From NCBI GenBank assembly GCA_902600855.1, contig CACKKY010000008.1:1-32415 (forward strand): DNA of 32,415 nt. The letters run 5' to 3'. Below are positions 10,352 through 19,738 of this stretch, in pieces (the first letter of the stretch is position 1; every line of letters begins with the position of its first letter). Under the pieces are notes generated by a model. That model had not been told where the DNA came from and made no database searches. It worked only from the letters and a program-made list of their open reading frames with translations. A program made the translations under genes and the position numbers. Source of the stretch: an uncultured Pelagibacteraceae bacterium (GTDB lineage: Bacteria; Pseudomonadota; Alphaproteobacteria; Pelagibacterales; Pelagibacteraceae).

Positions 10352-11207
10352 TAAAATTGCCAAAGATACAAATTTATTTTTAAAAAGATTTTTTAATAAT
10401 CAAAGGAATTCAGAATTAATGCCAGCAATGAAATATGGCTTGTTTTCAGGAGGAAAAAAAATAAGATCAAAAATTTTAGTTGATATTGGTTTATTGCTAT
10501 CAGTCGATTATAAAACATTAATTAAAATTGGTGCAGCAATAGAGTGCATTCATGCATACACACTTATACATGATGACTTACCATGCATGGATGATGATAA
10601 GACAAGAAGAGGAAAGCCATCAACTCATATTAAATTTGGTGAATCCACAGCAATTCTTGCTGGTAATTCTTTACAAACAATAGCATGTGAAATATTAGCA
10701 GCTCCAAATTTAAAGGTAAGTGAAAAAATTAAGATTGATCTAATAAAAAAATTATCAGAATGTTCGGGTCACTTAGGAGTTGCTGGAGGTCAATATCTTG
10801 ACCTAAAATATGAAAAAAGAAAAATTTCTAAAAATAAGATTATTGAAATGGAAATAAAAAAAACTGGAAAATTGTTTAGTTTTTGTTGTGCTGCTCCAGC
10901 AATTATCAAAAAAAAGGCAAAAAAAGAAATAAAATTTTTTGAAAACATTGGTTTGAATATTGGATTACTTTTTCAAATTGCAGATGATTTGATTGATTTT
11001 AAGGGAGATGAAAAAATTGCAGGAAAAAAAACAGGAAAAGATAAAAAAAAAGGTAAAGCAACGTTAATAAGTTTGCTAGGATACAAAAATTCTATTAAAT
11101 ATTGTGATAAAATTATTTTAGATATTAACAAAAGTTTAATAAAATATGGTTCAAAATCAAAAAATATGAGAAAAACTCTTAAATATATTTTAAATAGAAA
11201 AGCATGA
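10335..11207 (+). CDS. ispA: Polyprenyl synthetase, farnesyl/geranyl diphosphate synthase type
   Basis: 290 aa; GGKKIRSKI, first Asp-rich motif [12 protein letters not shown], second Asp-rich motif [12 protein letters not shown]. Located between xseB and dxs. Confidence 0.93.
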   Translation: MQKKLNKIAKDTNLFLKRFFNNQRNSELMPAMKYGLFSGGKKIRSKILVDIGLLLSVDYKTLIKIGAAIECIHAYTLIHDDLPCMDDDKTRRGKPSTHIKFGESTAILAGNSLQTIACEILAAPNLKVSEKIKIDLIKKLSECSGHLGVAGGQYLDLKYEKRKISKNKIIEMEIKKTGKLFSFCCAAPAIIKKKAKKEIKFFENIGLNIGLLFQIADDLIDFKGDEKIAGKKTGKDKKKGKATLISLLGYKNSIKYCDKIILDINKSLIKYGSKSKNMRKTLKYILNRKA

Positions 11208-13120
11208 AATCAAGATTTAAATTTTTAGATAATATTAACTTTCCTTCAGATTTAAGAAAACTTTCTGAGAATGATTTACAAAATGTATCAGATGAAGTCA
11301 GAAAAGAAATGATTGATGCCGTTTCTGAAACTGGGGGACATTTAGGTGCTGGTTTAGGAGTAGTGGAATTAACGGTAGCACTACATTATGTTTTTGACAC
11401 GCCCAATGATAAATTAATTTGGGATGTAGGACACCAATCATATCCACATAAAATTCTTACAGGAAGAAAAGGTAAAATTAGGACATTAAGACAAGGAGAG
11501 GGGCTATCTGGTTTTACTAAAAGATCTGAGAGTGAATACGATCCTTTTGGAGCTGCCCACAGTTCAACATCGATATCTTCAGCATTAGGTATTGCCGAGG
11601 CTAACAAACTAGAGAATAAGTTATCTAATGTGATAGCTGTAATAGGTGATGGAGCAATAAGTGCTGGTATGGCATATGAAGCTATGAATAATGCAGGCGC
11701 TTCAAAAACAAAGCTTATAGTTATTTTAAATGATAATGATATGTCAATTGCTAAACCAGTGGGAGCAATGAGAACATATTTAGCAAAATTATTTACTGGA
11801 AAAATTTATTTTAGTTTTAGAGAGACTATAAAATTAATTACATCGGCATTTTCAAAAAGATTTAGTGCTAAAGCAGGCAAGGCTGAAGATTTCTTACGAT
11901 CAGCTGTTACAGGAGGAACTCTGTTTAACTCTTTAGGCTTTTATTATGCTGGCCCAATAGATGGTCATGATTTGTCTGTACTTATTCCAATTTTAAAAAA
12001 TGCCAGGGACTCAAAACATCAAGGTCCAATAATGATCCATATTAAAACACAAAAAGGCAAAGGTTATTCATATGCTGAAAAAGCAAATGATCACTACCAT
12101 GGGGTTTCAAAATTTAATGTAGAAACAGGTGAGCAAATTAAAAGTGGAAATAACAAACCTTCTTATACTAAAGTATTTGCCAATACTTTAGTAAAACATG
12201 CCAAAAAAGATAGTAAGATTGTTGGTATTACAGCGGCAATGCCTGGTGGAACTGGTATGGATATTTTTGGCAATGAATTCCCAAATAGAATGTTTGATGT
12301 TGGTATTGCTGAACAACACGCTGTAACTTTTGCAGCAGGGTTAGCAACAGAGGGCTATAAACCTTATGCAGCTATATATTCCACTTTTTTACAACGGGCA
12401 TATGACCAAGTGGTTCATGATGTTGCTATTCAAAGTCTACCTGTAAGATTTGCAATAGATAGAGCAGGGTTAGTTGGTGCTGATGGATCAACACATGCAG
12501 GCGCATTTGATATAACTTATTTATCGACACTACCAAATTTTATTGTCATGGCAGCTAGTGATGAGGCAGAATTAGTCAGAATGATTAATACATCAGTATA
12601 TATAAACGATAAACCTAGCGCCATTAGATATCCTAGAGGGTCAGGCATTGGTATTGAGTTACCATCAATTGATGAAAGAATTGAAATCGGTAAAGGAAGA
12701 ATAGTCCAGAAGGGAACTCAAGCATGCATATTAAGTTTAGGTACTCGACTTGAGGAAAGTAAGTTGGCCGCGGAAGAGTTAAAAGCAAAAGGAATTTCTG
12801 TGACAATAATAGATGCAAGATTTGTTAAACCTTTAGACGAAAAACTAATTTTGAATTGTGCAAAAGAACATGAAGTTATGATTACGGTTGAAGAGGGTTC
12901 GATTGGTGGATTTGGCTCTCATGTTAAAAATTTACTTTCGGAAAAAGGCTTATTTGACAAAGGGTTAAAATTTAGATCAATGACATTACCTGATAAATTT
13001 ATTGAACAGGATGATCCAAAAAAAATGTACGATACAGCTGGGTTAAATAGCTCTCAAATTTCTAAGAAAATTTTAGAAGTTTTATTTAGTAAAAATTCAA
13101 TTAGGGTTGTTAAAAATTAA
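11204..13120 (+). CDS. dxs: 1-deoxy-D-xylulose-5-phosphate synthase
   Basis: 638 aa; [69 protein letters not shown] motifs. Confidence 0.97.
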   Translation: MKSRFKFLDNINFPSDLRKLSENDLQNVSDEVRKEMIDAVSETGGHLGAGLGVVELTVALHYVFDTPNDKLIWDVGHQSYPHKILTGRKGKIRTLRQGEGLSGFTKRSESEYDPFGAAHSSTSISSALGIAEANKLENKLSNVIAVIGDGAISAGMAYEAMNNAGASKTKLIVILNDNDMSIAKPVGAMRTYLAKLFTGKIYFSFRETIKLITSAFSKRFSAKAGKAEDFLRSAVTGGTLFNSLGFYYAGPIDGHDLSVLIPILKNARDSKHQGPIMIHIKTQKGKGYSYAEKANDHYHGVSKFNVETGEQIKSGNNKPSYTKVFANTLVKHAKKDSKIVGITAAMPGGTGMDIFGNEFPNRMFDVGIAEQHAVTFAAGLATEGYKPYAAIYSTFLQRAYDQVVHDVAIQSLPVRFAIDRAGLVGADGSTHAGAFDITYLSTLPNFIVMAASDEAELVRMINTSVYINDKPSAIRYPRGSGIGIELPSIDERIEIGKGRIVQKGTQACILSLGTRLEESKLAAEELKAKGISVTIIDARFVKPLDEKLILNCAKEHEVMITVEEGSIGGFGSHVKNLLSEKGLFDKGLKFRSMTLPDKFIEQDDPKKMYDTAGLNSSQISKKILEVLFSKNSIRVVKN

Positions 13121-13123
13121 ATC

Positions 13124-14206
13124 TTAACCACATTGAGCTTTATGCATTAAGTAGTGGTCTAATAGTACGCAATTAATCATGGCCTCTCCAATTGGAACTG
13201 CTCTAATGCCAACGCAAGGGTCATGCCTACCTTTTACAGAAATTGTGGTATTTTTTCCAAATTTATTTATAGTTTTTCTTGTTGTTAAAATTGAAGATGT
13301 TGGTTTAACAGCAAATGAAGCAATAATTTCTTGACCAGTAGAGATTCCACCTAAAATGCCTCCAGCGTTATTGGAGTTAAATCTTAATTTTTTTTCCTTT
13401 GATGAAATTTCATCTGAATTTTCTTCTCCACTTAATTGTGCGGAGTTCATTCCAGAGCCAATATTTACACCTTTCACTGCATTTATACTCATTAGGCCAG
13501 ATGTTATATCGGTATCTAATTTTGAGTATATTGGTGCTCCTAAGCCAACTGGTATACCTCTTGCTCTTATTTCAATAACTGCTCCGCAAGAGGATCCAGA
13601 CTTTCTAACATTAAGTAAATATTTTTCCCAAAGTTTAACCATTGATTTGTCAGGACAAAAAAATGGATTTTTTGAAATTATTTTATCGTTCCATTGACTT
13701 GTATCACACCCCAGTATTCCTAATTGGGTTACTGCCCCAATAACTTTGAATTTTTTACCTAATTTTTTTTGAAGAATTTTTTTTGCGATTGCCCCAGCAG
13801 CGACTCTTGCAGCAGTCTCTCTAGCTGACGATCTTCCACCACCTCTATAATCCCTTATTCCGTATTTTTTAAAATATGTAAAATCTGCATGACCAGGTCT
13901 AAATTTATCTTTAATATTTCCATAATCTTTAGATCTCATGTCTTTATTATAGATAATTAGTGAAATTGGTGTTCCCGTTGTCTTGCCTTCAAAAACTCCT
14001 GATAATATTTGAACTTTGTCATCTTCTTTTCTCTGTGTTGTAAACTTTGATTGTCCTGGTTTTCTTTTGTCTAGTTCTATTTGTATATCTCGCTCTTTAA
14101 GATTTATATATGGGGGGCATCCATCAATTATGCAGCCAATAGCCAGACCATGGGACTCCCCCCATGTAGTAAAACGAAATAGCTTTCCAAATGTATTAAA
14201 TGACAT
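13124..14206 (-). CDS. aroC: Chorismate synthase
   Basis: 360 aa; [74 protein letters not shown] motifs. Confidence 0.97.
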   Translation of the reverse strand: MSFNTFGKLFRFTTWGESHGLAIGCIIDGCPPYINLKERDIQIELDKRKPGQSKFTTQRKEDDKVQILSGVFEGKTTGTPISLIIYNKDMRSKDYGNIKDKFRPGHADFTYFKKYGIRDYRGGGRSSARETAARVAAGAIAKKILQKKLGKKFKVIGAVTQLGILGCDTSQWNDKIISKNPFFCPDKSMVKLWEKYLLNVRKSGSSCGAVIEIRARGIPVGLGAPIYSKLDTDITSGLMSINAVKGVNIGSGMNSAQLSGEENSDEISSKEKKLRFNSNNAGGILGGISTGQEIIASFAVKPTSSILTTRKTINKFGKNTTISVKGRHDPCVGIRAVPIGEAMINCVLLDHYLMHKAQCG

Positions 14207-14239
14207 TATTTATACTATATAGATTATTTTGTTAAAATT

Positions 14240-14866
14240 ATGAATGAAAAAAACTCTTTAGGACTTAATAGTTGTTTTCTTGACTTAGAAAATCCAATTA
14301 GATTATTTGATAAATGGATGGAAGAGGCTAAGAAAACAGAGCCAAATGATCCAAATGCTGTTGCTTTAGCTACATCAAGTAAAAAGAATATTCCTTCAGT
14401 AAGAATGGTTTTACTCAAGGATTTTAATGAAGATGGATTTGTATTTTATACTAATCTTAATAGTCAAAAAGGAAATGATTTAAAAGAAAATCCTAATGCT
14501 GCAATGTGTTTTCATTGGAAAAGTCTTTTAAGGCAAATAAGAGTTGTAGGGAAAATTTCTTTAGTAACTGATGAGGTAGCAAACAAGTATTATTCATCAA
14601 GAGCGTATGAAAGTCGAATAGGTGCTTGGGCATCAAATCAAAGTAAAGAATTAAAAACAAGAGATCAATTAATCAAATCTATAGAGAATTTTAAAAAAAG
14701 ATTTAAAGATGAAACAAATGTTCCTAGACCAGAGCATTGGTCTGGCTGGAATCTATCTCCAGATAGCGTTGAATTTTGGCTAGATGGAGATAACAGAATT
14801 CATGAGAGATTAAAGTATTCCAAAAATAAATCTGGCAATTGGATAAAGTCTTTACTTAGTCCTTAA
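14240..14866 (+). CDS. pdxH: Pyridoxamine 5'-phosphate oxidase
   Basis: 208 aa; PNAVALATSSKKNIPSVRMVLLKDFNEDGFVFYTNLNSQKG, RQIRVVGKI, PEHWSGWNLSPDSVEFW motifs. Confidence 0.95.
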   Translation: MNEKNSLGLNSCFLDLENPIRLFDKWMEEAKKTEPNDPNAVALATSSKKNIPSVRMVLLKDFNEDGFVFYTNLNSQKGNDLKENPNAAMCFHWKSLLRQIRVVGKISLVTDEVANKYYSSRAYESRIGAWASNQSKELKTRDQLIKSIENFKKRFKDETNVPRPEHWSGWNLSPDSVEFWLDGDNRIHERLKYSKNKSGNWIKSLLSP

Positions 14867-15876
14867 AAATTTCTTGACAAACTAAATGAAGTTAAGTTTT
14901 TAAAAATATCTTTTACTTTAGAGTCGTTAAACACACTTAATGAGTTTGAAGCTAAGTTGATATAATGTTTAGCTTTTTGAAAGCATTCTTTAATGATTTT
15001 ATATTTATTTATTAAAGTAATTATATTGTTAAAGTCTTCTTTAGTTCGTATCTCTTTATTAAAAATTTTAATCAAATTCATTTTTTCTTTATGATCTAAT
15101 TTTTGAAATAGTAATATTATTGGTAGTGTAATTTTGCCTTCAAAAAAATCTTGACCGATTTTTTTTCCAAATAATTTAAGTTCAGAATTATAGTCAAGTG
15201 TATCGTCTGCTATTTGGAAAGTTAATCCTAAATTTTTTCCATAAAATTCTAGCGCATCTTTCTCCTTATTTTTAGCATCAGATAAGATTGCTCCCACTTT
15301 TGTTGCAGCTGCAAACAATTCTGCAGTTTTGGCAGAAATTATTTTTAAGTAAGTTTCTTCCAACATATCAACTTCACCTTTATGTTGAAGTTGCAAAACT
15401 TCACCCTGGGCAATTTTAGATGAAGTAGAAGATAATAATTTCAAAACTTCTAAGTTACCATCCTCTACCATTATTTCAAAACATCTACTCAGTAAGTAAT
15501 CTCCAATTAAAACTGAAGAATGATTATTCCAAACTTTATTTAAAGTTTCTTTTCCTCTTCTGACTTTGCCTTCGTCAATCACATCATCATGCATTAAAGT
15601 TGCACTATGTATTAATTCTACACAAGCAGCTAAATTTATGTCTCTAGAACCTTTTGAGTAACCACAAAGTTTTGCACTTCCTAAAGTTAGTAATGCTCTT
15701 AGTCTTTTGCCTCCAGTTTCTATATGATAATCTGTCATTTTTTGAACTTGTTGGACATCACTTACTAGTTTCGCTTTAATTTTTTCTTCAGTCAAAATAA
15801 GCTTTTCTTCAACAGATTCTCTTAGCTGAAAATAAGAATCATTTATCTGGTTTTTTAGCTGTACTACAGTTCCCAT
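14863..15876 (-). CDS. ispB: Long-chain polyprenyl (octaprenyl/decaprenyl-type) diphosphate synthase
   Basis: 337 aa; GGKRLRALL, ELIHSATLMHDDVIDEGKVRRGKETLN, FQIADDTLDY motifs. Chain length cannot be determined by eye. Confidence 0.88.
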   Translation of the reverse strand: MGTVVQLKNQINDSYFQLRESVEEKLILTEEKIKAKLVSDVQQVQKMTDYHIETGGKRLRALLTLGSAKLCGYSKGSRDINLAACVELIHSATLMHDDVIDEGKVRRGKETLNKVWNNHSSVLIGDYLLSRCFEIMVEDGNLEVLKLLSSTSSKIAQGEVLQLQHKGEVDMLEETYLKIISAKTAELFAAATKVGAILSDAKNKEKDALEFYGKNLGLTFQIADDTLDYNSELKLFGKKIGQDFFEGKITLPIILLFQKLDHKEKMNLIKIFNKEIRTKEDFNNIITLINKYKIIKECFQKAKHYINLASNSLSVFNDSKVKDIFKNLTSFSLSRNF

Positions 15877-15922
15877 AATAATTTTAAACTAGTATAAATA
15901 AGGTATATATATTACTTATCAA

Positions 15923-15950
15923 TTGACGCACCTGATACTTCAATTATAAG
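15923..15950 (+). promoter_or_regulatory. Putative sigma70-type promoter upstream of the S49 peptidase gene
   Basis: TTGACG (15923-15928), 16-nt spacer, TATAAG (15945-15950), about 35-40 nt upstream of the ATG at 15992. Confidence 0.45.
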
Positions 15951-15991
15951 TAGTCTTTTATATTCAATAAATAATTCTATAGTACATAATT

Positions 15992-16798
15992 ATGTTCTCT
16001 TTTTTTAAAAAGAAAAAAATTGTAGCCCACTTAAAACTTAGTGGCGTAATAGGAAATTCTGGAAAGTTCAAACAAGGTATAGATTTTGCTGGACAAGAGG
16101 ATCTTATTAAGAAAGCGTTTTCATTAAAAAAAGCTTCTTGCGTTGCTGTATCTGTCAATTCTCCAGGAGGATCTCCTGTACAATCTCACTTAATTTATAG
16201 CTATATAAGACAACAAGCAAAAAAAAATAAAAAAAAAGTTATTGTATTTGCTGAGGATGTAGCAGCCTCTGGAGGATATTTGATTTCATGCGCGGGAGAT
16301 GAAATTTATGCTAATTCAAGCTCAATTATTGGATCAATTGGAGTAATTTATTCATCATTTGGATTTACAGAATTAATAAAAAAGATTGGTATAGATAGAA
16401 GAGTACATACTGCAGGAAAAAACAAAAGTACATTAGATCCATTTTTAGAGGAGAAAAAAGAAGACATTGAAAGATTAAAGAATATTCAATTAGATTTACA
16501 TAATGATTTTATAAAAGTAGTAGAAAAAAGTAGAGGTTCAAAATTAAAAAAATCAGAAACAGAACTTTTTTCTGGAGAATTTTGGTCTGGAAGTAAAGCA
16601 AAAAATTTAGGATTAATTGATGGAATTGGAAATGCTCATGAAGTTTTAAAAGAAAAATTTGGTGAGGAAGTAATAATTAAGAAGTTTGAAAAATCAAAAG
16701 GATGGTTAAGTCAAAAATTATCTTCTTCCAATAATCAAGTAGACTATTTTGCGAGCACTTTAGAAGAAAGATCAATTTGGCAAAGATATGGTTTCTAA
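15992..16798 (+). CDS. S49-family signal peptide peptidase (SppA/SohB-like)
   Basis: 268 aa; [57 protein letters not shown] motifs of the S49 family. Confidence 0.92.
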   Translation: MFSFFKKKKIVAHLKLSGVIGNSGKFKQGIDFAGQEDLIKKAFSLKKASCVAVSVNSPGGSPVQSHLIYSYIRQQAKKNKKKVIVFAEDVAASGGYLISCAGDEIYANSSSIIGSIGVIYSSFGFTELIKKIGIDRRVHTAGKNKSTLDPFLEEKKEDIERLKNIQLDLHNDFIKVVEKSRGSKLKKSETELFSGEFWSGSKAKNLGLIDGIGNAHEVLKEKFGEEVIIKKFEKSKGWLSQKLSSSNNQVDYFASTLEERSIWQRYGF

Positions 16799-17669
16799 AA
16801 TAAAAAAAACTCAAAAAAAGATCCAAACATTTCAAGATACAATTTTAAATCTTCAGAAATTTTGGAGTAAAAAAGGTTGTGTTATTCTTCAACCATACGA
16901 TGTAGAGGTAGGTGCAGGAACTTTTCATCCCGCTACAACACTTAGATCGCTTGGAAGTAAACCATGGAAAGTTGCATACGTTCAACCATCAAGAAGACCA
17001 ACTGATGGAAGATATGGGGAAAACCCTAACAGACTTCAACATTATTATCAGTTTCAAGTTTTAATTAAACCTTCACCAGATAATATTAAAAAAATTTATC
17101 TTAATAGTTTGTCAACAATAGGGATCGACCATAATGAACACGACATAAGATTTGTAGAAGATGATTGGGAGAGTCCAACTCTCGGTGCTGCAGGATTAGG
17201 ATGGGAAGTTTGGTGTGATGGAATGGAAATTACACAATTTACTTATTTTCAACAAATGGCTGGATATGAGTGTAAGCCAGTTTCAGTAGAAATTACATAT
17301 GGTTTAGAAAGAATTTGTATGTTTACTCAACAACAGAAAAATGTTTACGATCTTTTATGGAACAATGAAGGAATAAAATATAGAGAAGTATTTTATCAAG
17401 CAGAAAAAGAATTTTCAGCATATAACTTCGAACATGCAAATGTTGACTCTCTTCTTAAAATGTTTGACATGCACGAGATAGAAGCAAAATCTTTGGTAGA
17501 AAAAAAAATTTCATTACCAGCATATGATCAATGTTTAAAAGCAAGCCATGTTTTTAATATTTTAGATGCAAGAGGTGCAATTAGTGTAGCTCAAAGAGCA
17601 GGTTACATTGGAAGAATAAGAGATATCACCAAATCGGCAGCTGGTGCTTGGTTAGATAGTCAAAAATAA
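16788..17669 (+). CDS. glyQ: Glycyl-tRNA synthetase alpha subunit
   Basis: 293 aa; [71 protein letters not shown] motifs. Confidence 0.97.
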   Translation: MVSKIKKTQKKIQTFQDTILNLQKFWSKKGCVILQPYDVEVGAGTFHPATTLRSLGSKPWKVAYVQPSRRPTDGRYGENPNRLQHYYQFQVLIKPSPDNIKKIYLNSLSTIGIDHNEHDIRFVEDDWESPTLGAAGLGWEVWCDGMEITQFTYFQQMAGYECKPVSVEITYGLERICMFTQQQKNVYDLLWNNEGIKYREVFYQAEKEFSAYNFEHANVDSLLKMFDMHEIEAKSLVEKKISLPAYDQCLKASHVFNILDARGAISVAQRAGYIGRIRDITKSAAGAWLDSQK

Positions 17670-19738
17670 TGGCTGACTTGTTTTTAGAATTATTCAGTGA
17701 AGAAATTCCTTCAGACCTTCAAAAGAATACTAGAGAAGATTTATTAAAAAGTTTCAATGACCTCTTCTTGGAAAAATCTATCTCATTTAAAAAAAGTTCA
17801 TCTTATTCAACTCCAAATAGATTGATTATTCTCTTTGAAGGAGTTCAAAAAAATTCTGTTATAAAAGCTGAGGAAATTAAGGGTCCAAATATCAATTCAC
17901 CAGTTCTAGCATTAGAAGGCTTTATGAAATCAAATAAAATTTTAAAAAAAGATCTTTATCAAAAAGATACTGATAAGGGTAAGTTTTATTTTTTTAAAAA
18001 AAAATCAAAAAAATTAAATACACACCATTTATTAGAAGAATTTACGCCAATATTGTTACATAAAATTAAGTGGAGAAAATCAATGCGTTGGGGAAATTTT
18101 GATTTAAATTGGGGCAGACCACTCAAGTCAATTTTAGCAATGTTTAATAAAAAAAAGCTTAATTTTAATTTTCATCACCTTAAATCCTCAAATTCGACTT
18201 TCATAGATAAAGAATTTGAGGATAAGAAAAAAATATTTATTGATTTTAGAGAATATAAAAAATTTTTTAAATCAAAAGGTATAATCATTGATCAAAATGA
18301 AAGAAAAAATTATATTGAGCAAACATTTGAAAAAATCTCAAAAAGTAGAAATATAAATATTGATTATAATCCCAAGTTACTTGACGAAGTTGTTGATCTT
18401 ACAGATCAACCAAATGTAATTATTTGTGAATTTAATAAAAAATTTTTAAATATTCCTAAAGAGATCTTAATTATTACAATGCAACATCATCAAAAATATT
18501 TTCCAACTTTTGATAAAAAAAGAGATATTACAAACGAATTTCTAGTAGTTGCTAACAAAAAAGATAAAAGAGGATTAATTAAATTAGGGAATGAAAGAGT
18601 AGTGGAAGCAAGATTAAGTGATGCAGAATTTTTTTGGAAAAAAGATAAATCTCAAAATATGGTAAAAAGAGTTACTAATCTAAAAACAATGAATTATTTT
18701 AAAGGACTAGGAACTTATTTTGATAAAGCTCAACGAATGAGAAAACTTGGTGGTATGATTTCTGATGAGCTATTAATTAGTAAAGAAAAAGTTGAATTAT
18801 CAGCATCAATTTGTAAAGTTGATTTGTTATCAGAAATTGTGGGTGAATTTCCAGAGCTGCAGGGTGTTATGGGAGGATATTTTGCAACGGCCCAAGGTTT
18901 TGATAAAGATCTAGCACTTGCAGTAAGTGAACAATATTTACCAACTGGGTCTAACTCGAGAGTTCCAAAAAAACCTTTTAGCATTGCACTTTCCATTGCA
19001 GATAAAATAGATACGTTAGTTGGTTTTTTTGGTTTAAATCAAAAACCAACTAGTTCAAAAGATCCATTTGCATTAAGAAGAATAGCATTAGGAATTATAA
19101 AAATTATAGTTGAAAATGAGAAAGATTTAAAAATAAGGGACTTAATAAATTATTCATCAAGCTTATATTTAGATCAAGGATTTAAATTTGAGAATAAATT
19201 TGTGCAAAAAGAATTATCCAACTTTTTAACGGAAAGATTAAAGTACTTCATGAGAGAAGAAAATATTAGAATTGATATTATTAAAGCTGCAATGAGCTCA
19301 TTTAATCTGGATCAATCAGTAGTAATTTTTAACAAGGCTAAAAGTTTAGATAAAATAATTAGCAAACAAGAGGGAATTGATATTATTTCAAGTTATAAGA
19401 GAGCCTCAAATATTTTAGATAATGAATTGAAGAATAATAAAATTGATTTATCAAATACAACTGATCCTGGTATTTTTAAATCTGAGCTTGAGAAAAATCT
19501 TTTTAAAAAGATAAATGAATTACTGAAATATTTCTCAAATTTAAATAAAGACGAAAATTATACTCAAACATTGGGCAACTTAGCCAGTGCGAAGAGAGAA
19601 ATATTTGATTTTTTTGATAATGTAATCGTTAACGAAAATGATCCCGTAATTAAAAAGAATAGACTAGAACTAATTCAAATGATGTGTAAAACATTTGATA
19701 ATTATATTAATTTTTCTTTAATTGACTCTCATCAATGA
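17669..19738 (+). CDS. glyS: Glycyl-tRNA synthetase beta subunit
   Basis: 689 aa; LFLELFSEEIPS start, MRWGNFDLNWGRPLKSILAMF, MQHHQKYFP, DAEFFWKKDKS, motifs. Directly downstream of glyQ. Confidence 0.96.
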   Translation: MADLFLELFSEEIPSDLQKNTREDLLKSFNDLFLEKSISFKKSSSYSTPNRLIILFEGVQKNSVIKAEEIKGPNINSPVLALEGFMKSNKILKKDLYQKDTDKGKFYFFKKKSKKLNTHHLLEEFTPILLHKIKWRKSMRWGNFDLNWGRPLKSILAMFNKKKLNFNFHHLKSSNSTFIDKEFEDKKKIFIDFREYKKFFKSKGIIIDQNERKNYIEQTFEKISKSRNINIDYNPKLLDEVVDLTDQPNVIICEFNKKFLNIPKEILIITMQHHQKYFPTFDKKRDITNEFLVVANKKDKRGLIKLGNERVVEARLSDAEFFWKKDKSQNMVKRVTNLKTMNYFKGLGTYFDKAQRMRKLGGMISDELLISKEKVELSASICKVDLLSEIVGEFPELQGVMGGYFATAQGFDKDLALAVSEQYLPTGSNSRVPKKPFSIALSIADKIDTLVGFFGLNQKPTSSKDPFALRRIALGIIKIIVENEKDLKIRDLINYSSSLYLDQGFKFENKFVQKELSNFLTERLKYFMREENIRIDIIKAAMSSFNLDQSVVIFNKAKSLDKIISKQEGIDIISSYKRASNILDNELKNNKIDLSNTTDPGIFKSELEKNLFKKINELLKYFSNLNKDENYTQTLGNLASAKREIFDFFDNVIVNENDPVIKKNRLELIQMMCKTFDNYINFSLIDSHQ

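Noticed and set aside
13356-13697. Plus-strand 113-aa ORF inside aroC
   Set aside because: Fully antisense to aroC, no recognisable motif; shadow ORF.
14230-14242. Recurrent TAAAATTATG upstream of pdxH and mrp as a possible conserved translation signal
   Set aside because: Only two clear instances in a very AT-rich sequence; this is expected by chance without a genome-wide test.
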